Of a DNA stretch of 64,000 bases, positions 28,623 through 37,547 are shown piece after piece; position 1 is the first letter of the stretch; the number at the start of each line of letters is the position of its first letter. Origin of the DNA: Bradyrhizobium tropiciagri (GTDB taxonomy: Bacteria > Pseudomonadota > Alphaproteobacteria > Rhizobiales > Xanthobacteraceae); NCBI RefSeq assembly GCF_018130545.1, contig NZ_JAFCKF010000004.1:507501-571500 (forward strand), given 5' to 3'. A program made the translations under genes and the position numbers. Below the pieces are notes generated by a model. It saw nothing but the letters and a program-made list of their open reading frames with translations, was not told the DNA's origin and searched no databases.

Positions 28623-29848
28623 AAGAAGCCCTTGGCGGGCAGCGGCGTGCCGCTGATCTCGTATTGTCCGATCGAGCGTGTCTTGAAGGTGTTCGGATTG
28701 TGCGACGCCAGCGTGCGCGCGTTGCGCCAGTGTCGGTCGAAATTGGTTGCCTTCTTGGTGGCGGATGCGCCGCCGACGTCGAAGAGCAGGCTGCCGCTCC
28801 GGATCGCGAATTCATCCGCAACGATCTTGGCCTTGGCCGACAGCAGCGCGGCCCTGTGCGCGGCATCGACGGCATTCGCCTTGCCCGCATCGAAAGCGTC
28901 GGTGGCGGCATCGAGCGCCTCCGCAGCCGCCAGCACGACCGTCTCGGCGGCGAAAGCGCCGCTCGCGATCTGGCCGACGGTTTGTTGCAGCAGCGGATCG
29001 TCCGCCGGAACCTCGCTCGGCGCATAGTAGAACGTCCGCTTGCGGGTCCGCACCAGGTCGGTGGCGTCGCGCAGCACGGCGCGCGCGATGCCGGCATTGA
29101 TCGCAGTGAGGAACAGCTGGGCAAACGTGTTGGAGTAGGGAATGCCGTAGCCGGCATCCGGCGCATCGAACACCACTTCCTGCCGCTTGACGCGCACATT
29201 GCGGAAATGCGTGGTGCCGGTCGCGGTCAGCCGCTGCCCGAGGCCGTCCCAGTCGTCGACCAGCTCGATGCCGTCGCGCTTGACCGGAATCAGCACGGCC
29301 GCGTTGGTCGCGGATGCATCGGCGGTGCGGACCAGCACGTAGTCCGAATACAGCGTGCCGGTGCTGTAGTATTTGGTGCCGTTGAGCAGGTAATCGTCAC
29401 CGTCGGCGGTGAGTGTCGTGTTCGGCGTGACATTGCCGACCTTCGGCGTATCGAGCTCGGTTGCCGCAAGGCCGATGATGGCGCCGTCGGCGACCGCCTT
29501 TTGCCATTGCCTGTGTTGCTCGTCCTTCGGCCGGCGCACCAGCCGTTCGACGACGCTGAAATGGTTGCGCAGGATGTGCGCGACATTGGCGTCGGCTTCG
29601 CCGAGGCGGATAACGATTTCGAACAAGGCGCGGATCGACAGGCCGGGGCCGCCGGCCTCAAGCGGAAGCCGCAGTGCGCCGAGGCGGGCCTTGCGAATGA
29701 GATCGATCTCCGCAAACGGCAGTACGCGTTCGCGTTCGCGGTCACTGGCTCCTTCCGCGATATGACCGAGCAGCGCGTCGATATCGAGCGTATGATTGCC
29801 GAGGCGGTCAGAGGGTTCCAGCGAGGTAGCGGTGACGGGCTTGTTCAT
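28619..29848 (-). CDS. DszC/SfnB-like acyl-CoA-dehydrogenase-fold monooxygenase
   Basis: A 409-aa protein of the acyl-CoA dehydrogenase fold, most like the DszC/SfnB group of flavin-dependent desulfurization oxygenases. Readable blocks include LPLEAGGPGLSIRALFEIV, ANVAHILRNHFSVVERLV, LNGTKYYSTGTLYSDYVLV, the FxxVRVKRQEVVF region and the C-terminal GSLLFDVGGASATKKATNFDRHWRNARTL. The charged arginine-rich end is usual for this group, which lacks the catalytic Glu of true dehydrogenases. It would need reduced flavin from the neighbouring reductase. It starts 42 bp after SsuA and is co-directional. Confidence 0.85.
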   Translation of the reverse strand: MNKPVTATSLEPSDRLGNHTLDIDALLGHIAEGASDRERERVLPFAEIDLIRKARLGALRLPLEAGGPGLSIRALFEIVIRLGEADANVAHILRNHFSVVERLVRRPKDEQHRQWQKAVADGAIIGLAATELDTPKVGNVTPNTTLTADGDDYLLNGTKYYSTGTLYSDYVLVRTADASATNAAVLIPVKRDGIELVDDWDGLGQRLTATGTTHFRNVRVKRQEVVFDAPDAGYGIPYSNTFAQLFLTAINAGIARAVLRDATDLVRTRKRTFYYAPSEVPADDPLLQQTVGQIASGAFAAETVVLAAAEALDAATDAFDAGKANAVDAAHRAALLSAKAKIVADEFAIRSGSLLFDVGGASATKKATNFDRHWRNARTLASHNPNTFKTRSIGQYEISGTPLPAKGFF

Positions 29849-29890
29849 GGATGTCTTCCGAATGACGGTGATTGAGTTGGCGGTTGTTGA

Positions 29891-30895
29891 TCAGACCTGG
29901 GCCAGGTGGTCGGTGACCTTGATCGGCTCCGGGAGCACCTTGCGTGCGACCAGCCAGTCGGCGGCGCGTTGCAGCTCGGCAAGGAAGGTCTCGTCGTTGG
30001 CGACGAAGTAGCGATACTGCCGGTTCAGCGCGATGAACTGGTCGCGGACCTGGTCGCTGTACTTGCCGGCTTTCTGCGCGATGTATTCGGCGTCCTTGCT
30101 GTTCTCGGAGATCCATTTGCCTTCGGCGCGGAAGGCGTCGTTGACGGCGCGGACCAGTGCAGGGTTGTCGGTCGCGAATTTCCTTGTCGTCAGATAGGAC
30201 GTGTAGTCGATCTGGAACTCGAGATCGCGGCCTTCGAGGAAGATGTCGTGCGCCTTGTATTCGAGCCGGGCGATATCGACGCCGGGGCTCCACATCGACC
30301 ATGCGTCGACCTTGCCGGAAGCCAGCGCCGGTGCGGCATCCGGCGGGTTGAGATAGACGAATTTCACCTTGGAGCGGTCGACATTGTGCTTCTCGAGCGC
30401 TGCGACCAGCAGAAATTCGCCGAGACCGGAGCGGTTCAGCGCCACCGACTTGCCGACGAGATCCTCGACTTTGCTGATGCCGGAGTCATCCCGCGCGATG
30501 ATTGCGGTGGTGCGCGGCTCGTAGACCACGAACTGGGTGAACACCAGCGGCGAGCCGGCGATGATCGCGGCGAGCGCCGGCGTCGTGCTGCCGCCGAAGC
30601 TGAAATCGGCGCTGCCGCCGGTCACGGCTTGCAGCGTCGGGGCATGATTCGGGAACGGTCCCAGCCACTCGACCTTGATGCCGTCCTTGGCCAGCAGCTT
30701 CTCGAACTCGCCACGTTCCTTGGCGATCAGATTGAGCCCGCTCAGGCCCCATGTCAGCCGGACCGTGTCGGTGACGCGGCCGCTCGCGGCCTGGGCGGGC
30801 CCGCAGATGTCGAAGCCGGCGAGCGCGCCGATGCCGAAAGCTGCGCCGCCAAGGAAGCTGCGGCGGGTGGGCTTGGTGAGCTGGGATGGAGACAT
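29891..30895 (-). CDS. ssuA: SsuA-type aliphatic sulfonate-binding protein, Tat-exported
   Basis: A 334-aa periplasmic binding protein of the SsuA/NMT1 family. The N-terminus has a twin-arginine signal (TRRSFLGGAAFGIGALAG), which suggests folded export by Tat. Family segments are VRLTWGLSGLNLIAKERGEF, VTGGSADFSFGGSTTPALAA and YLTTRKFATDNPALVRAVN. It pairs with SsuB (10 bp upstream) and SsuC. SsuA proteins bind alkanesulfonates or taurine-like compounds; the exact sulfonate or sulfur organic is not clear. Confidence 0.88.
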   Translation of the reverse strand: MSPSQLTKPTRRSFLGGAAFGIGALAGFDICGPAQAASGRVTDTVRLTWGLSGLNLIAKERGEFEKLLAKDGIKVEWLGPFPNHAPTLQAVTGGSADFSFGGSTTPALAAIIAGSPLVFTQFVVYEPRTTAIIARDDSGISKVEDLVGKSVALNRSGLGEFLLVAALEKHNVDRSKVKFVYLNPPDAAPALASGKVDAWSMWSPGVDIARLEYKAHDIFLEGRDLEFQIDYTSYLTTRKFATDNPALVRAVNDAFRAEGKWISENSKDAEYIAQKAGKYSDQVRDQFIALNRQYRYFVANDETFLAELQRAADWLVARKVLPEPIKVTDHLAQV

Positions 30896-30905
30896 CGAAT
30901 GGTCC

Positions 30906-31631
30906 TCAAACAGGGATGGGGTGAGCGGCGCCGACGCCGAGCTCTGCGAGCAGGTCGGTGCGTGCGATCGGCGCTGCGCCGTTGCGTTTCGTGCGGTGCT
31001 CGAACGCGATCCTCCCCTCGCGCATCACCAGGATGCGGTCGGCAAGCGCGATCGCCTCGTCGACGTCGTGGGTGACCAGGAGAACGCCGGGCCGATGCGC
31101 GTCGACCAGTTCGCGCACCAGATCGTGCATGCGAATCCGGGTCAGCGCGTCGAGCGCGGCAAAGGGTTCGTCCAGTAGAAGCAGTTCGGGCTCCTGCACC
31201 AGTGCGCGTGCCAGCGCCACACGCTGCGCCTGGCCACCGGAGAGATTGCGCGGCCAGTCATCGAGCCGGTTGCCGAGCCCGACCTCGGTGAGCGCTGCCG
31301 CGGCACGCTGCCGGGCGTCGTTTGCATCGAGGCCGAGCGAGACATTGCGCCACAGGCTGTCCCACGGCAGCAGCCGATGCTCCTGGAACACGACGGCCGG
31401 CCGCCGCGGCGCCGTGATGCGCCCGCCGTCGATCGGATCGAGGCCGGCCAGCGCCCGCAGCAGGGTGGTCTTGCCGCAACCGCTTTCGCCGAGCAGGACG
31501 ACGAACTCGCCGCGCTCGATGCGCAGATTGAGGTTCTCGATCACGACACGATTGCCATAGGCGCGATGCAGGCCCGTCACCACGACGGCCGGCGCAGCTG
31601 CGCTCAATGAGGGCGCGACGTGCACGGTCAT
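30906..31631 (-). CDS. ssuB: SsuB-type ATP-binding protein
   Basis: A 241-aa ABC ATPase of the sulfonate/taurine/nitrate family. Walker A GESGCGKTT lies at residues 48-56, the signature LSGGQAQRVALARAL near 138, and Walker B LLLDEPFAALDA. The start MTVHVAPSLS at 31631 overlaps the SsuC stop by 4 bp; the longer frame upstream lies inside the permease gene. With SsuA and SsuC it completes an importer for sulfonate-type compounds. Confidence 0.9.
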   Translation of the reverse strand: MTVHVAPSLSAAAPAVVVTGLHRAYGNRVVIENLNLRIERGEFVVLLGESGCGKTTLLRALAGLDPIDGGRITAPRRPAVVFQEHRLLPWDSLWRNVSLGLDANDARQRAAAALTEVGLGNRLDDWPRNLSGGQAQRVALARALVQEPELLLLDEPFAALDALTRIRMHDLVRELVDAHRPGVLLVTHDVDEAIALADRILVMREGRIAFEHRTKRNGAAPIARTDLLAELGVGAAHPIPV

Positions 31632-32530
31632 CGCGTGCCCCCATAGTTCGGATGCCAGCCCAGCAGCCGTCGCTCGAGGGCGCGCGCGATGCCGTCGGCG
31701 GCGACGCCGATCAGCGCATAGATCATGATGGTCAGCACGATCACGTCGGTGCGCAGGAATTCGCGGGCATCCATCGCGAGGAAGCCGATGCCGGACTGGG
31801 CGCCGATGGTCTCCGCGACCACCAGCGCCAGCCACGCGGTCGCCAGCGCATAGCGGACACCGGTGAGGATCGAGGGCAGGGCGCCGGGCAGGATGACGCG
31901 GCGGATCAGCTCGACTGTCCCGAGGCCCTGGACGCGGCCGAGCTCGACCAACTTCGGGTCGACCTGCCGGATTCCCAGCGTGGTGTTGATATAGATCGGG
32001 AAGGCGACGCCGAGTGCGACCAGGAAGATCTTCTGCGCTTCACCGACGCCGAACCAGACGATCACCAGTGGCAGCGCGGCGAGGAACGGGATCGCGCGGA
32101 TCATTTGAATGCTGCGGTCGATCGCAGCTTCCGCGATCCGCGAGAAGCCAACGAGGATGCCGAGCGAAAATCCGATGCTGCCGCCGATCGCAAACCCGGA
32201 CATCGCGCGCAGCAGGCTGACGCCGAGATCGTTCAGCAGGCTCCTCGATGTCGCGAGCTTGAATGCCGTCCGGACCACCTTGCTTGGCGCCGGCAGCACT
32301 TGCGGCGAGAGCCAGCCGGCCTGCGCCAGCAATTCCCAGACGATGAGAAGCACGAGCGGAGCAAGCCACGACAGCAGCAGCATGCCGCGCCGGCCGATCT
32401 CGAATCGTGCCTTCCGCACCGTCGACGCGGTGCGATCGCTGCGCTGCGCGGAATCGAAGGCAATCGATCGCGCGGCCTGTTCGAGGTTGCTCAAGTCTAT
32501 TCCGTCCTCGTCAACGCGCGCGAACACCAT
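31628..32530 (-). CDS. ssuC: SsuC-type ABC permease
   Basis: A permease of about 300 aa with six predicted hydrophobic spans, of the SsuC/TauC family. The conserved EAA-type loop ELGRVQGLGTVELIRRVILPGALPSI lies past mid-length. The start is uncertain: I chose the ATG at 32530 (MVFARVDEDG), giving a ~49-residue hydrophilic N-terminus before LLLSWLAPLVLLIVWE. The later Met at 32383 is also possible. It is the first gene of the minus-strand operon and is divergent from the LLM gene at 32797, with a 266-bp intergenic region between them. Confidence 0.85.
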   Translation of the reverse strand: MVFARVDEDGIDLSNLEQAARSIAFDSAQRSDRTASTVRKARFEIGRRGMLLLSWLAPLVLLIVWELLAQAGWLSPQVLPAPSKVVRTAFKLATSRSLLNDLGVSLLRAMSGFAIGGSIGFSLGILVGFSRIAEAAIDRSIQMIRAIPFLAALPLVIVWFGVGEAQKIFLVALGVAFPIYINTTLGIRQVDPKLVELGRVQGLGTVELIRRVILPGALPSILTGVRYALATAWLALVVAETIGAQSGIGFLAMDAREFLRTDVIVLTIMIYALIGVAADGIARALERRLLGWHPNYGGTR

Positions 32531-32796
32531 CGATCGCGCGCGGCACGGTTCATCGTTCTCTCGCTCGACGACTTGCCGTCGTTCGAAGGAGAGCGCCGCT
32601 CTTGCGACGCAAACTGTCCCACGATTTTTCGCGGACAGAAATAGAGCCGTTTTCCAATTGTCGTTGCGTTCGGAGTTTTCTCGTTTCCCGGTGCGCGCGA
32701 CGCGGCAAGGAAAATCTTTTGATGTGCCGCTGCTTGATCTGCCGGCGTGCTTCTTCGAAAACACGGCGGTGTAACGTGAGATATCGGAGAGACGGC

Positions 32797-33891
32797 ATGT
32801 CGGCACGACCGCTTCGCTTTGGCATATGGGCGCTGGTCCATGGTTCGCGCGGCGCGTATCAGGATCCGGAGGAGCCATATGACGCATCATGGGAGCGCAA
32901 TCGTGATCTCGTGCTTGCGGCTGAGTCGCTCGGCTATGATTCCGCGCTGATCGCGCAGCACACGATCAATCCGCATCAGGAGGATTTCGATCAGCTCGAG
33001 GCCTGGAGCGCGGCGGCGGCCGTTGCGGCACTGACGAGCCGGATCGAGATCATCGCGGCCATCAAGCCGTATCTCTATCACCCGGTGGTTCTCGCCAAGC
33101 TTGCGCTCGGGATCGAGAACATCAGCCACGGACGCTTTGCGATCAATCTGGTCAATGCGTGGAACCGGCCCGAACTCGACAAGGCCGGCATCGGATTTGC
33201 CGAGCACGATGCCCGTTACGCCTATGGACGGGAGTGGATCACCATCGTCTCACGCCTGATGCAGGGCGAGCGATTGACTTACAAGGGAGAGCATTTCGAC
33301 GTCCGCGACTATCTGTTGCGGCCGACGAGTCTCTATCGGCCGCGGCCGTTGATCTATGTCGGCGGCGAGTCGGAGCCGGCGCGCGCGCTGGTCGCCGATC
33401 ATGGCGACGTCTGGTTCATCAACGGGCAACCGCTCGAGGATGTGGCCGGCCTGATCGCCGACGTTGCGGTGCGACCGCGAACGTCAGCGCCGCTCCGTTT
33501 CGGGCTGTCCGCGTTCGTCGTCGCTCGCAACACGCAGGCCGAGGCGCAGACTGCCTATCAGCGGCTGCTCGAGCTGTCGCGGAAGGACGCGCCGGTGAAG
33601 GCGATCCAGCGTCAGAACACCGATCCGAAGGTCGTGATGATGCAAACCATGCAGAAGTCGGAACGGGTCGGTAGCAACGGCGGCACCGCGGCTGGGCTGG
33701 TCGGCAGCTATGACGAGGTGGCGGCCCGGATCGGGGCGTTCCATGCCGCCGGGATCGAGCTGTTCATGCTGCAATTCCAGCCTTTCGAAGCCGAGATGGA
33801 GCGCTTTGCGAAGGAGATCATCCCCCGCGTTCGCGCCGCATCACCGGTTGCCGCAAGTGACACTCCAGCGCTGCTGACCGGATCGCGGTAA
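32797..33891 (+). CDS. SsuD/SfnG-like FMN-dependent monooxygenase
   Basis: A 364-aa luciferase-like monooxygenase. Blocks fit the SsuD/SfnG branch: FGIWALVHGSRGAYQD, DSALIAQHTINPHQEDFDQLEAWSA, IEIIAAIKPYLYHPVVLAKLA, ISHGRFAINLVNAWNRPE and HDARYAYGREWITIVSRLMQG. SsuD and SfnG remove sulfite from alkanesulfonates or dimethylsulfone-derived compounds with FMNH2. I chose the start MSARPLRFG at 32797. It is divergent from the ssuCBA operon and convergent with the DszA-type gene downstream, and likely works with both. Confidence 0.88.
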   Translation: MSARPLRFGIWALVHGSRGAYQDPEEPYDASWERNRDLVLAAESLGYDSALIAQHTINPHQEDFDQLEAWSAAAAVAALTSRIEIIAAIKPYLYHPVVLAKLALGIENISHGRFAINLVNAWNRPELDKAGIGFAEHDARYAYGREWITIVSRLMQGERLTYKGEHFDVRDYLLRPTSLYRPRPLIYVGGESEPARALVADHGDVWFINGQPLEDVAGLIADVAVRPRTSAPLRFGLSAFVVARNTQAEAQTAYQRLLELSRKDAPVKAIQRQNTDPKVVMMQTMQKSERVGSNGGTAAGLVGSYDEVAARIGAFHAAGIELFMLQFQPFEAEMERFAKEIIPRVRAASPVAASDTPALLTGSR

Positions 33892-33896
33892 CCGCG

Positions 33897-35237
33897 TCAC
33901 GCGGTTGCCACGGCCTCGATCCGTCGCGCGAAGCGGCTGCTCGGCCGGGGCAAGCCGAAATGCTCACGCAGGGTGGTGCCTGCATAATCGGTTCGGAACA
34001 GGCCGCGGCGCTGCAGGATCGGTACCACGCTGTCGACGAAGACTTCCAATCCCGTCGGCAGCACGTCCGGCATCAGGTTGAAGCCGTCGGCGGCGCCGGC
34101 CCTGAACCAGGCTTCGATGTCGTCGGCGATCTGCTCGGGCGTGCCGACGATGATGCGGTGTCCGACGCCGCCGCCGAGTGCGCGCAGCAGCTGGCGGACC
34201 GTGAGGTTGCCGCGGCGCGCGATGTTCACGGTGCCCTGGAACATGGTGTGGTTGGCGTTGGCCGGTAGCGGCAATGGGTCGGGCAGCGGCTTGTCGAGCT
34301 CGAGGATGTCAGGATCGACCTGCAATGTGCCGGCGAGACGGGCGAGGCTGTATTCGATCGGGACCAGCTCCCACAGCTCATCCTGTCGCCGCTTCGCCTC
34401 GGCTTCGGTGCTGCCGATCACGGTGGCAAGGCCCGGCAGGATGACGATGGAGTCGCCGGCGCGGCCATAAGCCACGGCGCGAGCACGCAGGTCGCGGGTA
34501 TAGGCGACGCCTTCCTCGATGGTCTGCGCCAGCGTGAACACGGCTTCGGCCTGCGCGGCGGCCAGGTCGCGGCCGTCGCTCGAGCCGCCGGCCTGGACAG
34601 TCACCGGGCGGCCCTGCGGCGAGCGCGGCACGTTGAGCGGGCCGGCCACCGTGTAGTGGGTGCCGCGATGCGCGATCGGATGCACCTTCGACGTGTCGAC
34701 AAACCGGGCGGTCGCCTTGTCGCCCACGAACGCGTCGTCCTCCCAGCTGTCCCACAGCGCATGAACGACTTCGGCGAATTCCTTGGCGCGCTCGTAGCGG
34801 GCCTTGTGCTCGAGCACGTTGTTGAGGCCGAAATTGCGGCTGGCCGACGCGTCGGCGGTGGTCACCGCATTCCAGCCGGCGCGACCGCCGCTTGCGAGGT
34901 CCAGCGTCGCGAAGCGGCGCGCGATGTTGTACGGCTCGTTGTAGGTGGTCGAGGCGGTCGCGATCAGCCCGACATGGCTGGTCGCGGCGGCGACCGTCGC
35001 CAGCACGATGGTCGGCTCCATCGACATGAACGATCGATAGTCGATGCGGTCGGTGATCGCCGGCGTATCGGCCAGGAAGATCGCGTCGAGCTTACCGCGC
35101 TCGGCGATTTGCGCAACGCGCACGTAATGGCCGACGTCGAAGCAGGCGCGCGGATCGCTTTCCGGAAGCCGCCAGGCCGACGCATAGACGCCGGAGTGCA
35201 GCAGATTGACGTTGAGATGAAGCTGACGATCGGACAT
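33897..35237 (-). CDS. NtaA/SnaA/DszA-family FMN-dependent monooxygenase
   Basis: A 446-aa LLM-superfamily enzyme, DszA/NtaA branch, similar in layout to the protein encoded at 25553-26890. Motifs are LIATASTTYNEPYNIARRFATLD, SGGRAGWNAVTTADASASRNFGL and VTVQAGGSSDGRDLAAAQAEAVFT. I chose the start MSDRQLHLNV at 35237; the upstream reading is in promoter DNA. Its 3' end is 5 bp from the convergent SsuD-like gene, and it faces the FAD oxidoreductase gene across a 314-bp divergent gap. Confidence 0.87.
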   Translation of the reverse strand: MSDRQLHLNVNLLHSGVYASAWRLPESDPRACFDVGHYVRVAQIAERGKLDAIFLADTPAITDRIDYRSFMSMEPTIVLATVAAATSHVGLIATASTTYNEPYNIARRFATLDLASGGRAGWNAVTTADASASRNFGLNNVLEHKARYERAKEFAEVVHALWDSWEDDAFVGDKATARFVDTSKVHPIAHRGTHYTVAGPLNVPRSPQGRPVTVQAGGSSDGRDLAAAQAEAVFTLAQTIEEGVAYTRDLRARAVAYGRAGDSIVILPGLATVIGSTEAEAKRRQDELWELVPIEYSLARLAGTLQVDPDILELDKPLPDPLPLPANANHTMFQGTVNIARRGNLTVRQLLRALGGGVGHRIIVGTPEQIADDIEAWFRAGAADGFNLMPDVLPTGLEVFVDSVVPILQRRGLFRTDYAGTTLREHFGLPRPSSRFARRIEAVATA

Positions 35238-35551
35238 GGCTGCCACGCAGTGAATTGAGATGATTTCCGAAATATCGCCTGTCGCGCGACTAGGGAACGA
35301 ACGGCTGGTGCGTGCATGCAAAAAGAAATTTCCGCCTCCGTTGCGAGGTTTGCCGACAAAACTCCTGTTCCGCTTCGACGTTGAACGAAACGTCCTCAGC
35401 GCCGGTGCATGATTATTCTTCGCTGAGCTGTGGCAAGGGAAGCTTCGTCCAAGTCCGTGCAAATATCTGAAATTGCCAGAGGCGCACATGCGCGTAAGCA
35501 TATTGCTGCGGCGCATCGCAAGCGATCGGTGCCGCGTGGAGAAGCTGGACG
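35238..35551. other. Divergent intergenic region, monooxygenase / FAD oxidoreductase
   Basis: A 314-bp gap between two divergent genes that must hold two promoters. A 6-bp inverted repeat GACGTT/AACGTC spans 35377-35394, with little else that stands out. A short poly-A-like patch (AAAAAGAAATT) lies near 35320-35330. I see no gene here. Confidence 0.5.
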
Positions 35552-37180
35552 ATGACAACCAACGATCGACGCGCGGAACGGCTGGCCGCACCGGACGGCT
35601 CGGTCGAATTCGACGCCGACGTCCTGGTGATCGGCGGCGGACCGGCGGGCACCTGGGCTGCGGTGAGCGCGGCGGAGCGCGGCGCACGCGTCGTGCTCGC
35701 CGACAAGGGGTTTTGCGGCACGTCGGGCGCGACCGCTGCGGCCGGCACCGGCGTCTGGTTCGTCGATCCCGATCCGGCGCTGCGTGAGACCGCGATGGCC
35801 AGTCGCGAAAAGATGGGCGGGTACTTGCAGGATCGCCGCTGGATGGCGCGCGTGCTCGACCAGACCTATCAGGACAGCGATCGATTGGCGGCCTGGGGTT
35901 ATCCTTATCCGGTCGACGACAGCGGCAAATCGCAGCGCAACTCGCTGCAAGGACCGGAATATATGCGCCTGATGCGCAAGCGCACCAAGCAGGCCGGCGT
36001 TACCATTCTCGATCACAGCCCCGCGCTCGAACTGCTGGTGGACGACGACGGCGCGGTTGCCGGTGCCAGCGGCCTGCGCCGGCAGAAGCACGATCGCTGG
36101 ACCGTGCGCGCCAGGGCTGTCGTGATCGCGACCGGCGGCTGCGCATTCCTGAGCAAGACGCTGGGCTCGAACGTGCTGACCGGAGACGGCTATCTGATGG
36201 CTGCGGAGGTCGGCGCCGAGTTCAGCAGCATGGAGTTCTCCAACGCTTACGCGATCTCTCCGGCGTTCGGCTCGGTGACCAAGACGCTGTTCTATGGCTG
36301 GGCGACCTTCAGCTATGAGGACGGCAGCGTCGTTCCCGGTGCGGCGTCCAAGGGCGGCCGATCGGCGATCGCGCGTGCATTGCTGCAAGGGCCGGTCTAC
36401 GCCCGGCTCGACATGGCCGATGACGACGTGCAGCGCGACATGCGGGCGTCGCAGCCGAATTTCTTCCTGCCGTTCGATCGCACCGGCATCGATCCCTTCA
36501 GCGAGCGCTTTCCGGTGACGTTGCGGCTCGAAGGCACCGTGCGCGGCACCGGCGGTCTTCGCATTGTCGACGACAGTTGCGCCACCAGCGTGCCGGGGCT
36601 CTATGCCGCCGGCGATGCGGCGACGCGCGAACTGATCTGCGGCGGCTTCACCGGCGGCGGCAGCCACAATGCCGCCTGGGCAATGTCGTCGGGGACCTGG
36701 GCCGGATGGGGCGCTGCCGGCTATGCCCGGCAGCTTGGCCCAACACGGCAGCGACGCCTGGCCTCCGCCGGCAGCGTCGCGTTCCGAAGCCGGTCGAACC
36801 GCCCGTTTGAGCCGGCCGCACTGGCGAAAGTGGTTCAGGACGAAGTCTATCCGTATGAACTGAACTACTTCCGGGACGCATCGCGTCTCGAGGGCGCGCT
36901 GGCGCGGCTCGATGCGGCGTGGGCCGATGCGTCGGCGGCCGACGCGGCAAGCAAGGATGATCTGCTGCGCGCCCGCGAGAGCGCGGCCATGCTGGCGACG
37001 TCGCGCTGGATGTATCGCAGCGCGCTGGCGCGCACCGAAAGCCGCGGCATGCATCGCCGCGACGACTATCCCGATCAGGACGTCCGGCAACGCCATTATG
37101 TGACCAGCGGCGGCCTGGACGACGTCTGGACCGCGGTCCGGTCGCATGCCGATGCCGTCTACGCAGAGGCAGCGGAATGA
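35552..37180 (+). CDS. FAD-dependent oxidoreductase (fumarate reductase/AprA-like)
   Basis: A 542-aa flavoprotein of the succinate dehydrogenase/fumarate reductase/APS reductase alpha superfamily. The dinucleotide-binding motif VIGGGPAGTWAA lies at residues 26-37, CGTSGATAAAGTGVWF near 56-71, and the FAD-closing block VPGLYAAGDAATRELICGGFTGGGSHNA near residue 348. It overlaps the following ferredoxin gene by 4 bp, so the two are almost certainly a complex, as in APS reductase AprAB. The met-type importer genes follow. A reduction or oxidation step on a sulfur compound is plausible but is inference. Confidence 0.85.
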   Translation: MTTNDRRAERLAAPDGSVEFDADVLVIGGGPAGTWAAVSAAERGARVVLADKGFCGTSGATAAAGTGVWFVDPDPALRETAMASREKMGGYLQDRRWMARVLDQTYQDSDRLAAWGYPYPVDDSGKSQRNSLQGPEYMRLMRKRTKQAGVTILDHSPALELLVDDDGAVAGASGLRRQKHDRWTVRARAVVIATGGCAFLSKTLGSNVLTGDGYLMAAEVGAEFSSMEFSNAYAISPAFGSVTKTLFYGWATFSYEDGSVVPGAASKGGRSAIARALLQGPVYARLDMADDDVQRDMRASQPNFFLPFDRTGIDPFSERFPVTLRLEGTVRGTGGLRIVDDSCATSVPGLYAAGDAATRELICGGFTGGGSHNAAWAMSSGTWAGWGAAGYARQLGPTRQRRLASAGSVAFRSRSNRPFEPAALAKVVQDEVYPYELNYFRDASRLEGALARLDAAWADASAADAASKDDLLRARESAAMLATSRWMYRSALARTESRGMHRRDDYPDQDVRQRHYVTSGGLDDVWTAVRSHADAVYAEAAE

Positions 37181-37497
37181 TCGAGGTGATCGACGCCGAA
37201 CGCTGCACGTCCTGCGACATCTGCGTGAATGTCTGCCCGACCAACGTCTTCGACAAGACGGATGGAATTCCGGTGATCGCCCGCCAGAGCGATTGCCAGA
37301 CCTGCTTCCTTTGTGAACTCTATTGTCCCGAGGACGCACTTTACGTCGCGCCCTATGCGGATACTCGTTGCCCGACCGACGTGGTCGCGCTACGGCAGAC
37401 CGCCGCATTTGGCAGTTACCGCCGCGCGGTCGGTTGGACCGACGAGACGCGCGATCTTCGCGGCATCGACCGCAGCTATCTGCTCTTTGGTCATTGA
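37177..37497 (+). CDS. Two-cluster 4Fe-4S ferredoxin
   Basis: A 106-aa ferredoxin with two 4Fe-4S sites, Cys10/13/16/20 and Cys40/43/46/50, in the AprB-like spacing. The C-terminal half has no further cluster and resembles a small extension domain. Its ATG overlaps the flavoprotein stop (ATGA), so the pair is translationally coupled. It is the probable electron donor or acceptor for the FAD protein. The next gene, metN, begins 50 bp later. Confidence 0.9.
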   Translation: MIEVIDAERCTSCDICVNVCPTNVFDKTDGIPVIARQSDCQTCFLCELYCPEDALYVAPYADTRCPTDVVALRQTAAFGSYRRAVGWTDETRDLRGIDRSYLLFGH

Positions 37498-37547
37498 GCC
37501 CGGGCCCTGCCCGGCGACCGAAGCCATCTTCCAATTGGACCGATTGA

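Noticed and set aside
31628-32890. A longer form of the SsuC permease starting at 32890
   Set aside because: The extra ~120 residues have no permease character, would overlap the divergent monooxygenase gene, and cross the promoter region.
35396-37534. A 712-codon minus-strand frame over the FAD oxidoreductase
   Set aside because: Antisense to a flavoprotein with a good dinucleotide-binding motif. The translation has no recognisable domain.
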